A program made the translations under genes and the position numbers. This document shows, one piece after another, positions 1 through 8,784 of a DNA stretch of 23,193 bases (position 1 is its first letter; each line of letters starts with the position of its first letter). The DNA lies in contig CAZADH010000072.1 of assembly GCA_964483805.1 (NCBI GenBank), positions 1 to 23,193 of the forward strand. The letters run 5' to 3'. The notes under the pieces were generated by a model. The model was not told the DNA's origin and searched no databases. It worked only from the letters and a program-made list of their open reading frames with translations. The stretch is from CAZADH01 sp964483805. Its GTDB lineage: Bacteria; Muiribacteriota; Ozemobacteria; Ozemobacterales; Ozemobacteraceae.

Positions 1-154
1 CCTGCCGGCGCCGGTGTCGGAGTCGACCTTGACCATCCTGCCGCCGCTGCTATTGGCGTTGTTGGTGTTGATCCTCGGGCTCTATCTGCCGCCGACACTG
101 TCGCAATTGCTGGCGCAGGGTGCGGGGCTGCTGACCGGGTCGGTGCGGCCATGA
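1..154 (+). CDS. C-terminal end of a HyfF/NuoL-type membrane subunit (partial)
   Basis: Only the last ~50 codons are present, read in the frame starting at base 2 and ending at TGA 152-154. The translated tail has one strongly hydrophobic segment rich in Leu/Val, then LYLPPTLSQLL and a short amphipathic end. This is typical of the C-terminus of hydrogenase-4 subunit F and related Mrp/NuoL-like proton-channel subunits. The stop overlaps the ATG of the next gene (ATGA at 151-154), implying translational coupling. The identity rests mostly on the next two genes, which encode the soluble arm of the same kind of complex. Such subunits sit in the cytoplasmic membrane and are thought to translocate ions. 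A different membrane subunit of the complex (e.g. HyfB- or HyfE-like) cannot be excluded from so short a tail. Confidence 0.6.
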   Translation, partial: LPAPVSESTLTILPPLLLALLVLILGLYLPPTLSQLLAQGAGLLTGSVRP

Positions 155-1683
155 GCGAGACAGTCATGCGTGAAGCGGTCCACGGTCAGGTGATGCTGCG
201 TGCCGAGATCCCAATCTTGCCGGTGAGCGACTGGCGTCGCCAGATCGTGGCCGGTGTGCGCGATGGGTTGCGGGTCACCGCGTTGTTCGGCCAACCCGAC
301 GGTGGTTCGCTCGAGCGGGTCCGGCTCGTTGCGGTGTTGGCCGATGGCGTGAACGGTCGCCTGCTGTGGTCGAGTACCGTGGTCGAAGGCGGCGGCTATC
401 CGGCGCTGACCACCGATTGTCCCGAGGTTCATTGGTTCGAGCGCGAGATTGCCGAGCAGTGGGGATTGCGGCCCGAGGGGCATCCGTGGCTCAAACCGAT
501 CCGGTTCCACGGCAGCTACCGGCCGGGCCACGACGCTTGGAAACGCGCGCCGGCGGAACCGATCGTCGTGGGTGTCACCGATTTTTTCCAGGTGACCGGC
601 GACGAGGTGCACGAGGTGGCTGTGGGTCCGGTGCATGCCGGCGTGATCGAACCGGGGCACTTTCGTTTTCAGTGCCATGGCGAGCGGGTCATGCACCTCG
701 AGATCTCGTTGGGATACCAGCACCGCGGCGCCGAGCGGGCGTTGTGGGGCGGGCCCGGGCCGCAGACCCTGCCGATACTCGAAACCGTGGCCGGCGACAC
801 GACGATCGGTCATGCGTTGGCGGGGTGTGAGGCCCTCGAAGCTCTGGCCGGCACGAACGTGCCGCCGCGCGCTCTGGCCCTGCGAGGCATCGCGCTCGAA
901 CTCGAGCGGTTGGCCAATCACACCGGTGATCTCGGTGCATTGGCGGGCGACGTCGGCTATCTGCCGACCATGTCGTACTGCGGTCGATTGCGCGGTGATT
1001 TCCTCAACCTCAGCGCATTGCTGTGTGGCAGCCGGTTTGGGCGGGGCCTGGTGCGGCCGGGCGGCGTCGGCTTCGATCTCGACGAGAAGCGGGCCGGTCT
1101 GATGCGGGAGCGGCTGGCACAGTATTCGACCGATGTGGCCGGGGCAATCGGTCTCTTGTGGGGAACCCCGTCGGTGATCGCGCGGTTCGAGAACACCGGG
1201 GTCGTGCCCGCCCATACGGCCTCGGGGATTGGCCTGGTCGGCCCCGCTGCCCGTGCGGTCGGTCTCGAACGCGATGTGCGCTTCGAGTTTCCTTCGGGCA
1301 TCTATCGCTACTTCCATGTGCCGATCTCATGCTGGGATACGGGCGACGTCTTCGCGCGGGCCTACGTGCGTTGGCTCGAGATCCAGCGGTCGATTGCGTT
1401 CATCGACGAGCAACTGCGGACACTGCCGCCGGGACCGCTCCGCGTGCCGCTCGGACCGCTCGCCGACGAGCGCGTGGTGCTGAGCTTGATCGAGGGATGG
1501 CGCGGCGAGATCTGCCACGTCGTCTCGACCGATGCAACACATCGTATTGCTCACTGGAAGCTGATCGACCCGTCGTTCCACAACTGGTTCGGCCTTGCCA
1601 TGTCGTTGCGCAACCAAGAGATTTCCGATTTCCCGCTGTGCAACAAGAGCTTCAACCTGTCGTACTGCGGTCACGACCTATGA
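151..1683 (+). CDS. NuoCD/HyfG-like large subunit of an energy-converting-hydrogenase-related (Ehr) complex
   Basis: The 510-residue protein has a NuoC (30 kDa)-like N-terminal domain at about 25-125 (EVHWFEREIAEQWGL) fused to a NuoD/hydrogenase large-subunit domain at about 150-510 (GPVHAGVIEPGHFRF at 159-173). This is the architecture of HycE/HyfG. In true NiFe enzymes the L1 motif reads RxCGxC and the L2 motif DPCxxC. Here the L1 position is TVAGDTTIGH (212-221) and the L2 position is SFNLSYCGHDL (500-510), so all four Ni-Fe cysteines are replaced. That loss defines the Ehr group, known from Geobacter and relatives, which are predicted to couple electron transfer to ion movement without making H2. 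The start overlaps the upstream stop. No Shine-Dalgarno sequence is evident, so translational coupling is likely. The next gene follows after 10 nt. Confidence 0.9.
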   Translation: MSETVMREAVHGQVMLRAEIPILPVSDWRRQIVAGVRDGLRVTALFGQPDGGSLERVRLVAVLADGVNGRLLWSSTVVEGGGYPALTTDCPEVHWFEREIAEQWGLRPEGHPWLKPIRFHGSYRPGHDAWKRAPAEPIVVGVTDFFQVTGDEVHEVAVGPVHAGVIEPGHFRFQCHGERVMHLEISLGYQHRGAERALWGGPGPQTLPILETVAGDTTIGHALAGCEALEALAGTNVPPRALALRGIALELERLANHTGDLGALAGDVGYLPTMSYCGRLRGDFLNLSALLCGSRFGRGLVRPGGVGFDLDEKRAGLMRERLAQYSTDVAGAIGLLWGTPSVIARFENTGVVPAHTASGIGLVGPAARAVGLERDVRFEFPSGIYRYFHVPISCWDTGDVFARAYVRWLEIQRSIAFIDEQLRTLPPGPLRVPLGPLADERVVLSLIEGWRGEICHVVSTDATHRIAHWKLIDPSFHNWFGLAMSLRNQEISDFPLCNKSFNLSYCGHDL

Positions 1684-1693
1684 GAGGTGCAGC

Positions 1694-2461
1694 ATGCTGA
1701 ATGTTCTGCTCACCCGCTTGCAGCAACGGCACCGCACCGTCGCTTATCCCGACCAGCCCCCCACCCTGCCCGACCGTCTGCGCGGACTGCCGGTGGTGCG
1801 CTGCGACACCCCGTGTCCGTCAGGGTGCAACGTGTGTGTCGCGGCGTGTCCGACCGGGGCGATGTCGCGTGTCGATGGGCGGCCGCCGCAGATCGACCTG
1901 GGGCGCTGCCTGTTCTGCGCCGATTGTCCGGATCACTGCCCCGAGGCGCGCATTTCATTCACCACCGACCACCGCTTGTCGGTGCGGACGCGGCAAGACC
2001 TCGTCTGGTCGCCGGGCAGCGAGCTGCGCCTGGCGGCGGCCCTCGAAGAGCAAAGTCTGCGTCTGTTCGGGCGTTCACTCAAGCTGCGCCAGGTGAGTGC
2101 CGGCGGGTGTAACGCGTGCGAAGCCGACATCAACGTGTTGTCGACCGTCGTGTTCGATCTGGGGCGGTTCGGCATCCAGGTCGTGGCCTCGCCGCGCCAT
2201 GCCGACGGCCTGATCATCACCGGTCCCGTGCCCGAGAACATGCGCGTCGGGTTGTTGAAGACCTACGAGGCGGTGGCGACCCCCAAGATTGTCATCGTCG
2301 TGGGCGCGTGCGCCATCTCGGGCGGACCGTACATCGGCCGGTCGGAAACGCACGGGGGGGCGGCCGGACTGGTGCCGGTCGACCTGTTCGTGCCCGGCTG
2401 TCCGCCGCATCCGGTGACCATCCTCGACGGCATGCTCCGTTTGCTCGGTCGCCTCGAGTGA
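1694..2461 (+). CDS. Fused polyferredoxin/NuoB-like small subunit of the Ehr-type complex
   Basis: I chose the start at 1694 because GAGAGG (1682-1687) lies 6 nt upstream; the open frame continues further 5' but into the preceding gene. The protein has 255 residues. Residues 37-85 form a two-cluster ferredoxin domain: C41-x3-C45-x2-C48-x3-C52-P and C72-x2-C75-x2-C78-x3-C82-P, each expected to hold a [4Fe-4S] centre. Residues 130-255 form a NuoB/HycG-like domain with C139/C142 (GGCNACEAD), C206 (GACAIS) and C236 (PGCPPHP) for one further [4Fe-4S] cluster. In E. coli these domains are separate proteins (HyfH and HyfI), so this is a fusion. It would pass electrons to the large subunit encoded just upstream. 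It ends the operon; the next gene has its own promoter. Confidence 0.88.
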   Translation: MLNVLLTRLQQRHRTVAYPDQPPTLPDRLRGLPVVRCDTPCPSGCNVCVAACPTGAMSRVDGRPPQIDLGRCLFCADCPDHCPEARISFTTDHRLSVRTRQDLVWSPGSELRLAAALEEQSLRLFGRSLKLRQVSAGGCNACEADINVLSTVVFDLGRFGIQVVASPRHADGLIITGPVPENMRVGLLKTYEAVATPKIVIVVGACAISGGPYIGRSETHGGAAGLVPVDLFVPGCPPHPVTILDGMLRLLGRLE

Positions 2462-2500
2462 GCGCCGTCGGGGTCGCGTCCTGAGAGACAGCAACACGCC

Positions 2501-2527
2501 GTAAATAAAGACCGGCGGCCCATTTAC
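2501..2527. promoter_or_regulatory. Inverted repeat GTAAAT-15-ATTTAC overlapping a -35 box
   Basis: GTAAAT at 2501-2506 and ATTTAC at 2522-2527 form perfect 6-bp arms separated by 15 nt, in an otherwise G+C-rich intergenic region. The right arm overlaps the proposed -35 hexamer (2523-2528) of the following gene, so it could be an operator for a dimeric regulator. No regulator gene is in view, so this rests on symmetry and position alone. Confidence 0.35.
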
Positions 2528-2552
2528 AGAGTGACGCCACTCTTGGTACCAT
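2523..2552 (+). promoter_or_regulatory. Sigma-70-type promoter of the giant lipoprotein gene, probably leaderless
   Basis: A -35 box TTTACA (2523-2528, 5/6 match to TTGACA) and an extended -10 TGG-TACCAT (hexamer 2547-2552, 4/6) are spaced by 18 nt. The expected start of transcription is at about 2558-2559, which is the ATG itself. No Shine-Dalgarno sequence precedes the ATG, in agreement with leaderless translation. Confidence 0.5.
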
Positions 2553-2558
2553 GGGCCT

Positions 2559-5500
2559 ATGAAGAAGAGCCTGGGTGACATTGTCCATGGCCACCTGCAC
2601 ATTCTGCTGGCGCTCGTTGCCGTCGTTGCGGCATTGTTCATCGGTTGTGGTTCCCATGTATTTACACCCGACGAGCACGAACTGTTGGCGCCGCCATCCG
2701 GGGCCGGGACGGCCACCATCTACACGCGGGCCCTGGTGGGGGGCGAGCCGGTCGAGGTGGTGGTCGAGCGGTTTCAACTGGGGATTGGCGCCGATTCCCT
2801 GGCCGCGGGCAGCAACCTCAATGTCGAGCGGCGGCGCTTCTGGGCCAATGAGCTGACCACAACCGGGCTGACCGTGGTGGGCGATGTTTTCACTTGCCGC
2901 ACCGATGCCGTGATGCCGTTGCCTGCCGGGGCGTGGCAGTTCACCCTGCCGTACGAACCGGCCCTGGTGCCTGCCCGTGCCGCGATCGAGCAGTTGTACG
3001 CCGCCCGCTGGGACGGCGAACGCTGGGTGCTGTTGGGGCAACACCTCGATGCGGGTCGAGCGGTGATTGTAAATACATCATATTTACCATTTGCGCCGTT
3101 TGCTGCGGTGGTGCGTGCGGCCGGCCCGTCGGGCGGTGGGCTCGTCGCGGCGCCTGCGGTGACGGCCAGTCCGGCGGTCATGGTTCCCGACGCGACCGGG
3201 CGGTACGGCACCGACCTCGAGTTCGACGTCGTCGTGCGCCACGCCAGCGATGCCGCCCGGGTCATGCGTTTCGGTCGGGCCGAGGTGGTGTTCTCGACCC
3301 CGGGGCGAAACGAGCCGCTGATCCTGGTCGGGGCCGCCGGCAGTCTCGGCGGAACCGCGCAGAGCCGTCAGCTCGAAATGGTGCGCGGGCGCAGTGCGCC
3401 GGTCGATCTGGTTCGCGACCCGCTGGTTGGCGTCACGGTGAACGGGGCGGTGGGTTCCGCCGTGGTGCGGTTGCGGTTCGTCGATACCACGACCGCGGCG
3501 GCGCCGCTGCGCGTGGTGGCGACCGTGCTCGTGCACGATGATGAGGACCCGCTTCGTTTCGGTGGCGAGGCCGAAGCGGCCTTTTTGCGCGGAGGAGAGC
3601 TGCTGGTGCCGGTTGCGCCCATCGGCGTGACCTCCAGTGTGCCGCCGTCGTTCGCATGGCGACTGACCCCGGCCGCTGCCTTTGCCTCGGTGACCTTGCG
3701 GGTGGCGGCCACGCCGTTCGATCTGGCGCGGGCTCCGTTTGTGCGCACCTTCACCGATGGTCGCACCACGTATACGCCGACGGCCGACGAGTTTGCGGGT
3801 TTTGCCCGCGGCGTCGAGTATTACTGGCAGTTGCTCGGGACGACGCAGCGGGGCACCGTGGTTACGGCCCCGGTGCTGGCGTTCACGCAGCCGCGGGCGT
3901 CAGCAGCGCCCCGAGTTGTGGCCCACTTTCCCGCCGATGGTGCGACAGGGGTGGCGACTGATACATCGGTTGTATTGACATTTGACCAGGATGTCGACTT
4001 TGCGGCGACGCGTTTCGCGTTGTCGGTTGCGCCGGCGGTCGATGGTCGGTTCTCCAGTGGGAGTCGCTCGCTGACCTTCACGCCGCGCCCTGGTTTTGCC
4101 GCCGGACGCCGTTACACGGTGACCCTGGCCACCGGTGCCCGCAATCTCGACGGCGTCCCACTCGCGGCGCCGGTGGCGTTCTCGGTCACCACGGCGACAC
4201 CGGCGGTGGTCGTCGTCACCCCGCCGGGCGTGAGCGAAACGATGCCGGCCAGCGGCGCCGTCAATGTCGATCCGCTGTCGCTGGTGGTCGTTCATTTCGA
4301 TCGAGCCATGGCGACCGCGACCTTTGCCGATGCCTGGGCCATGCAGCCCGGCGTCGGCGCCGACCCGATCGTGGCCTGGAGCTACGATCGGCAACGGGTC
4401 ACCCTGACCTGGTCTTCTCTGGCGAGCAATACGAAATATGTATTCACGATCGCATCGACCGTGGCCGATCTCTCCGGGACTCCGCTCGGGCGGCCGTATG
4501 GTTTCTCGTTCACCACTGCCGTCGGCACCCCGGCGTCGGGCCCGGTGCTCGCCACGCCGCCCGTATTGCTCAGCAGCGTGCCGGCCAATCATGCGCGCAA
4601 TGTGCCGCTGAATACTGCGTTCCAGTTGGCCTTCGATCGCCCCATGGATCCCGGTGCTGTCGAAGCGGCGCTGTCATTGGCGCCACCGTTGCCGACGATC
4701 CCGCAGGCGACCTGGCTCGATCAGGGGCGGACGTTGCGCTTCACGCCGGCCGAGCCGCTGCGGGCGAACGCCACCTACACGTTGACCATCGCGACCTCCG
4801 CGCGCGATCTGACCCGGGTTGCCCTTGCCCAGCCGGTTTCGATCGGGTTCACCACCTCGGCCATCGTGCGCCCGCAGGTGGTTGCGACGGTGCCGCGCCA
4901 TGGCGCGGTGAATGTCGCGCGGACGGCAGCCCTGGTGATCACCTTCGATCGGCCGATGAGGCGCGACAGTGTCGTGAGCGCTTTCGCCTTGATGCCTGCT
5001 TTGGGAGTAACGCCACGGTTTGACTGGGCGAACGGCGACCGCGTGTTGACCCTGACGCCTGCGCTCGAGGCGCCGCTGCCCAATGCCGCGACCATCACCG
5101 TGTCGCTGTCGACGCTGGCACGCGACAGCGAGGGCACCGCACTGGGGAGCGAGTTCTCGTTGACCTTTGTCACCGCCGACACCGTGCCTCCGCAGGTGCA
5201 GGCGGTGGCGCCGGCATCCGCAGCCACCGACGTGGTGCGCAACCCGGCATTGGTGGTGCAGTTCAGCGAGCCCATGGCAACAGCCACCATTGGGGTGTCG
5301 TTGGTCCCCGACCCCGGGACGGCTGTGGTGGCATCATGGTCGGCCGACCGAACGCGACTGTCGTGGCAGTATGCCGGCGACCTGCTGCCGGGAACGCGCT
5401 ACGTGGCGACGATCGGCGCCGGAGCGAGTGACCGTGCGGGCAACGCACTGGTCGGGTTCTCGTCGTGGTCGTTTTCGACGGGTGCGCTGGTCGGACCCCG

Positions 5501-8500
5501 CATCGTCGCGGTGACCCCGGGTGACGGGGTGACGGGGATCGAGCGCCGGCCCACCGTGACGTTGCAGTTCGACCAAGCGATGGACCCCACTGCAGTGGCC
5601 GCGGCTCTTTCCGTGGTCCCGCCCGCGTCGATCGGCACCGCCACCTGGTCGGACGGGAACACGGTGGTGACGTTCACCTTCGCCGAGGATCTGGCGAACC
5701 TTGCCGAATACGCGCTCACGCTGGGCGCCGGTGCGCGCAACGCTGCCGGCGTGGCGCTCGAACAGATCTGGCGTTCGACCTTCGCGACGCGCGACACCGT
5801 GGCGCCGCAGGTCATTGTCGTGGGGCCCGCCCCCGGCGCAGCGGCGGTGGTGCGGACCGTGGCGCCCACGCTGCAATTCAGCAAGAGCATGGACGCGGCC
5901 TCGGTGCAGGCCGCAGTGCAGGTGGTGCCGGCGGTGGCCGGCGGTGTCTCCTTCACCTGGTCCAATCTGAACCGCATCGTCACCCTCGATCATGCCGTCC
6001 CGTTCGACAGCAATACGGAGTATGAGATCCGGGTGGCGACCGCCGCCCGCGACACCGTCGGCAACCCACTCGACACGGGGTTCTCCTGGCGTTTCGTTAC
6101 CGCCGACACCGTGGCCCCGACTGTTCTGACGGTGAGTCCGCCGTGTGGCAGCGTCGATGTGCCGCGCTCCCCGGTGTTCATGTGTGAGTTCTCAGAACCG
6201 ATGAACACAGCGTCGGCGCCAGGAGTCACCCTGGTGCCGCCGGCCGGTGGCAGCATCGGGACGGCCTGGTCGGCCGATGCGCGTCGGTTGACGTTAACGG
6301 TACAGGGGGCTTTGCTGCCCGCGAGCACCGCCCACACGCTGACCATCGCCGGTTCGTTGGCCGATGCCGCGGGCAATCCGCTGGCGTCTGATGTTGTCGT
6401 CGTCTTTACGACCGCGTCGGCGCCGGTGCCAAACGTCGTGGCCTGGACGCCCTCTCCCGGTGCGGTCGGGGTCGCACGCGCGGTGCAACCGGCGTTGACC
6501 TTCTCGGTGCCGATGGTGCGGGCGACGACGCTGGCGGCGGTGTCGTTCGCGCCGGCGTTGCCCGGTGACGCGGTGCCGCAGTGGTCGGTGTCAGACACTG
6601 TATTGACGTTCGCGACGGTGACGCCGCTGGCCAACGCGACGACCTACGTGGTGACGTTGGCGACGAGCGCGCGCAGCGTCGATGGCGGGGTGCCGGCGCA
6701 GCCGCAGACAGCCAGTTTCACCACCGCCGATACCGTGGCCCCAACGGTAACTGCTGTGGCACCGAGCGACGGTGCCGTCGGCGTCAGTCGCGGGACCACG
6801 ATTCGCTGCGATTTCTCGGAACCCATGGATACCGCGGCGGTCGACGCCGCGCTGACGTTGGTCCCCGATGTTGCCGGGACGCGCACGGTCGCCTGGTCGA
6901 ACGACGATCGCACGGCAGTGTATACGCTGCCCGGCAACCTGCCGGGAAGCACGGTCGTGGCGGCGAGGCTGGCCGCGACCGCCCGCGACCGGGCCGGGAA
7001 TCCTCTGGTGGCCGACTTTACGTGGAGCTTCACCACCGCCGCCGTGGTGCCGCCCACCCTGATCGCGATGTCGCCGTTTCCGCGCAGCGTGGGGGTGTCG
7101 ACCGGCACGGCGGTGGCGTTGACCTTCGATATGCCGATGGACAACGGGTCCGTAAGCGGGGCGTGGGCGGTGCGGGCCGGGGTCACGCCGGTGGCCGGGG
7201 TTCTGGCGTGGGCCGGCAACACGGCGACGTTTGCTCCGTCCGCACCCCTGCCCTACGGCACCGTGTGCACCTTGACCCTGGCGACGACGGCGGTGAGCCT
7301 CGGCGGCGTGCCGTTGGCCGCGCCGTTCGTGGCGACCTTCACCACCGACGTGCAGCCCGCGGCCATCGCCACGGCGACGGTACCGGCTGCCGGTGCGATC
7401 GATGTCTTGCCCGATTCGCGTATTGTTGTTGTATTTACAAAAACGATGAATCGGTCGCTGACCGAGGCAGCATTCACGCTGGTGGCGAGTTCCGGCGCGG
7501 TGCCGGGCCAGTTTTCATGGAGCGGGGCGTCGATGACCTTCACGCCGACGACGATTCTCGGCAGCAACGCGTCGTACACCATCTCGGTGAACACCGGCGC
7601 TCGCGATGCCGCCGGGAACCCGCTGGTCGCTCTGCACCAGTCGAGTTTTCGCACGACATCACAACCGGGCGTGACCTGGACGCTCGAACTGGAGGACAGC
7701 GGCAGCCCGCCGGCAACACAGTTCGACGAGCGGTACGGGCACGCCACCGTGGTGTACAACAACAGACTGTGGGTCATCGGCGGTGCGACCGCCGACGGCA
7801 CCAACGAAGTGTGGGACAGCGCCAACGGCGTGACCTGGACGCGACGGCTCACGGACGACGCCACTCCGCCGGCGAGCCAGTTCAAACAACGGTTGCATCA
7901 CGCGGTGGCGGTGCTGGGAACTGGAGCCGGGGCGCGTCTGTGGTTGGTGGGCGGCGAGTTCTTCGACTCGGACACCGGCGAAACCACGGTGTTCAACGAC
8001 GTCTGGAACTCGGCGGATGGCATCACCTGGACCAAGCAGGTTGCGAGTGCGCCGTTCGGACCGCGCACCGGGCACCAGCTTCTGAGCTACAACAACAAGT
8101 TGTGGTTGCTGGGCGGCGCCAACCTGGTCGACGATCAGCCGGTGCTCTACGACGACATCTGGAGCAGCGTCGACGGCATCAATTGGGTGAACGAGAGTGT
8201 TGTCGTCAGCTTCTTCCCCCGCTATCGGCATGCCGCCGCGGTGTTCGACGGCAAGATGGTCGTGGCCGTCGGCTGGGGCCAGAACGCGTTGGGCCAGACC
8301 GGCAAGCTCAACGACGTCTGGACGAGCACGAATGGCGTGACCTGGGTGCGGCAGATCGAGAATGCGGCCTTCGGCCGCCGACTGATGCCGGGTCTGGTGG
8401 CGCACAGCGGTCGCTTGTGGTTGCTGGGCGGCGAGGGCCTCGATGGCGGTGGCAACGACCTGTCTTTGAACGACATCTGGAACAGCATCGACGGCAAGGT

Positions 8501-8651
8501 CTGGCAGTCGATTCTGGCGCAGGATGCCGGATTGCCCGATCAGTGGTCGCCGCGGGCCTATGCCGGCAACGTCGAGTTTCTCGGCAAGCTGTTTGTGGTT
8601 GGTGGCTGGACCGACATCGGGGTGGCCAACGATGTCTGGAGCGCGCCGTGA
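2559..8651 (+). CDS. Giant predicted lipoprotein with 12 Big_5-type Ig-like repeats and a kelch propeller
   Basis: The product has 2030 residues. An N-terminal signal with a hydrophobic core (about 13-28) ends in LFIGC, with C30 as the likely lipidated cysteine; Phe at -3 is not the canonical residue. Residues ~35-340 are of unknown fold. Residues ~345-447 look fibronectin type III-like. Residues 450-1703 are twelve tandem units of about 104 residues, each with the Big_5 pattern: a P.GA..V turn, then LTF-D/S-x-PM, TWS-like and YT-T-A-ARD motifs, ending FTTA. Residues 1704-2030 form six kelch-like blades, each with an R-x-x-H-like turn, a LW-GG motif and NDVW-S/N-DG-TW. This suggests an envelope-anchored surface or periplasmic protein for binding or adhesion. 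It is a single-gene unit behind its own promoter, with no gene of obvious common function beside it. Confidence 0.85.
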   Translation: MKKSLGDIVHGHLHILLALVAVVAALFIGCGSHVFTPDEHELLAPPSGAGTATIYTRALVGGEPVEVVVERFQLGIGADSLAAGSNLNVERRRFWANELTTTGLTVVGDVFTCRTDAVMPLPAGAWQFTLPYEPALVPARAAIEQLYAARWDGERWVLLGQHLDAGRAVIVNTSYLPFAPFAAVVRAAGPSGGGLVAAPAVTASPAVMVPDATGRYGTDLEFDVVVRHASDAARVMRFGRAEVVFSTPGRNEPLILVGAAGSLGGTAQSRQLEMVRGRSAPVDLVRDPLVGVTVNGAVGSAVVRLRFVDTTTAAAPLRVVATVLVHDDEDPLRFGGEAEAAFLRGGELLVPVAPIGVTSSVPPSFAWRLTPAAAFASVTLRVAATPFDLARAPFVRTFTDGRTTYTPTADEFAGFARGVEYYWQLLGTTQRGTVVTAPVLAFTQPRASAAPRVVAHFPADGATGVATDTSVVLTFDQDVDFAATRFALSVAPAVDGRFSSGSRSLTFTPRPGFAAGRRYTVTLATGARNLDGVPLAAPVAFSVTTATPAVVVVTPPGVSETMPASGAVNVDPLSLVVVHFDRAMATATFADAWAMQPGVGADPIVAWSYDRQRVTLTWSSLASNTKYVFTIASTVADLSGTPLGRPYGFSFTTAVGTPASGPVLATPPVLLSSVPANHARNVPLNTAFQLAFDRPMDPGAVEAALSLAPPLPTIPQATWLDQGRTLRFTPAEPLRANATYTLTIATSARDLTRVALAQPVSIGFTTSAIVRPQVVATVPRHGAVNVARTAALVITFDRPMRRDSVVSAFALMPALGVTPRFDWANGDRVLTLTPALEAPLPNAATITVSLSTLARDSEGTALGSEFSLTFVTADTVPPQVQAVAPASAATDVVRNPALVVQFSEPMATATIGVSLVPDPGTAVVASWSADRTRLSWQYAGDLLPGTRYVATIGAGASDRAGNALVGFSSWSFSTGALVGPRIVAVTPGDGVTGIERRPTVTLQFDQAMDPTAVAAALSVVPPASIGTATWSDGNTVVTFTFAEDLANLAEYALTLGAGARNAAGVALEQIWRSTFATRDTVAPQVIVVGPAPGAAAVVRTVAPTLQFSKSMDAASVQAAVQVVPAVAGGVSFTWSNLNRIVTLDHAVPFDSNTEYEIRVATAARDTVGNPLDTGFSWRFVTADTVAPTVLTVSPPCGSVDVPRSPVFMCEFSEPMNTASAPGVTLVPPAGGSIGTAWSADARRLTLTVQGALLPASTAHTLTIAGSLADAAGNPLASDVVVVFTTASAPVPNVVAWTPSPGAVGVARAVQPALTFSVPMVRATTLAAVSFAPALPGDAVPQWSVSDTVLTFATVTPLANATTYVVTLATSARSVDGGVPAQPQTASFTTADTVAPTVTAVAPSDGAVGVSRGTTIRCDFSEPMDTAAVDAALTLVPDVAGTRTVAWSNDDRTAVYTLPGNLPGSTVVAARLAATARDRAGNPLVADFTWSFTTAAVVPPTLIAMSPFPRSVGVSTGTAVALTFDMPMDNGSVSGAWAVRAGVTPVAGVLAWAGNTATFAPSAPLPYGTVCTLTLATTAVSLGGVPLAAPFVATFTTDVQPAAIATATVPAAGAIDVLPDSRIVVVFTKTMNRSLTEAAFTLVASSGAVPGQFSWSGASMTFTPTTILGSNASYTISVNTGARDAAGNPLVALHQSSFRTTSQPGVTWTLELEDSGSPPATQFDERYGHATVVYNNRLWVIGGATADGTNEVWDSANGVTWTRRLTDDATPPASQFKQRLHHAVAVLGTGAGARLWLVGGEFFDSDTGETTVFNDVWNSADGITWTKQVASAPFGPRTGHQLLSYNNKLWLLGGANLVDDQPVLYDDIWSSVDGINWVNESVVVSFFPRYRHAAAVFDGKMVVAVGWGQNALGQTGKLNDVWTSTNGVTWVRQIENAAFGRRLMPGLVAHSGRLWLLGGEGLDGGGNDLSLNDIWNSIDGKVWQSILAQDAGLPDQWSPRAYAGNVEFLGKLFVVGGWTDIGVANDVWSAP
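3906..7667 (+). repeat. Twelve tandem Big_5-type Ig-like repeat units within the giant lipoprotein gene
   Basis: Each unit is about 104 codons (residues 450-1703 of the product). Recurrent landmarks are a V.P..GA..V opening, an F-S/D-x-PM motif about 30 residues in, and a closing TA-ARD...NPL...FTTA segment, often joined by a DTVAP linker. The units are clearly related in protein but divergent in DNA. This argues for old duplication under selection and against recent slippage. Confidence 0.8.
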
Positions 8652-8684
8652 CGCCGCGCAGAATGCCGGGAGGACGCGGGGTCC

Positions 8685-8712
8685 TTGGTGGTTTGCCGGT
8701 CGCTACGATAAT
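8685..8712 (+). promoter_or_regulatory. Candidate promoter for the 8785/9270 operon
   Basis: A weak -35 TTGGTG (8685-8690) is followed after 16 nt by GATAAT (8707-8712, 5/6 match to TATAAT). Transcription would begin near 8719, giving a leader of about 65 nt that carries a small ORF. The 133-nt gap after the lipoprotein gene holds no evident U-tract terminator. Confidence 0.42.
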
Positions 8713-8739
8713 CGACTATGCTTGGAGTGTGGAGGATCC

Positions 8740-8784
8740 ATGGGTCCAGTGGCATGCATCCCCAATTTACGCAGGAGGCATTGA
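8740..8784 (+). CDS. Possible 14-codon upstream ORF/leader peptide
   Basis: ATG 8740 is preceded by GGAGG (8731-8735, 4 nt away) and encodes MGPVACIPNLRRRH before TGA 8782-8784, which abuts the ATG of the next gene at 8785. The next gene's Shine-Dalgarno AGGAGG (8773-8778) lies inside this ORF as two Arg codons. Translation of the leader would therefore pass over that ribosome site, and coupling or attenuation is possible. Three consecutive Arg codons (CGC AGG AGG), two of them usually rare, add to the suspicion. It could also be chance, as it is very short. Confidence 0.3.
   Translation: MGPVACIPNLRRRH

Noticed and set aside
82..1317. 411-codon open frame on the minus strand opposite the large-subunit gene
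   Set aside because: It lies entirely antisense to a clear NuoCD-like gene (and the end of its upstream neighbour), is rich in Arg, His, Pro and Gln as expected of G+C-driven shadow frames, and has no recognisable motif.
3906..7667. CRISPR-like or recent tandem DNA repeat
   Set aside because: The periodicity is about 104 codons with well-diverged DNA, and is explained by Ig-like protein domains.
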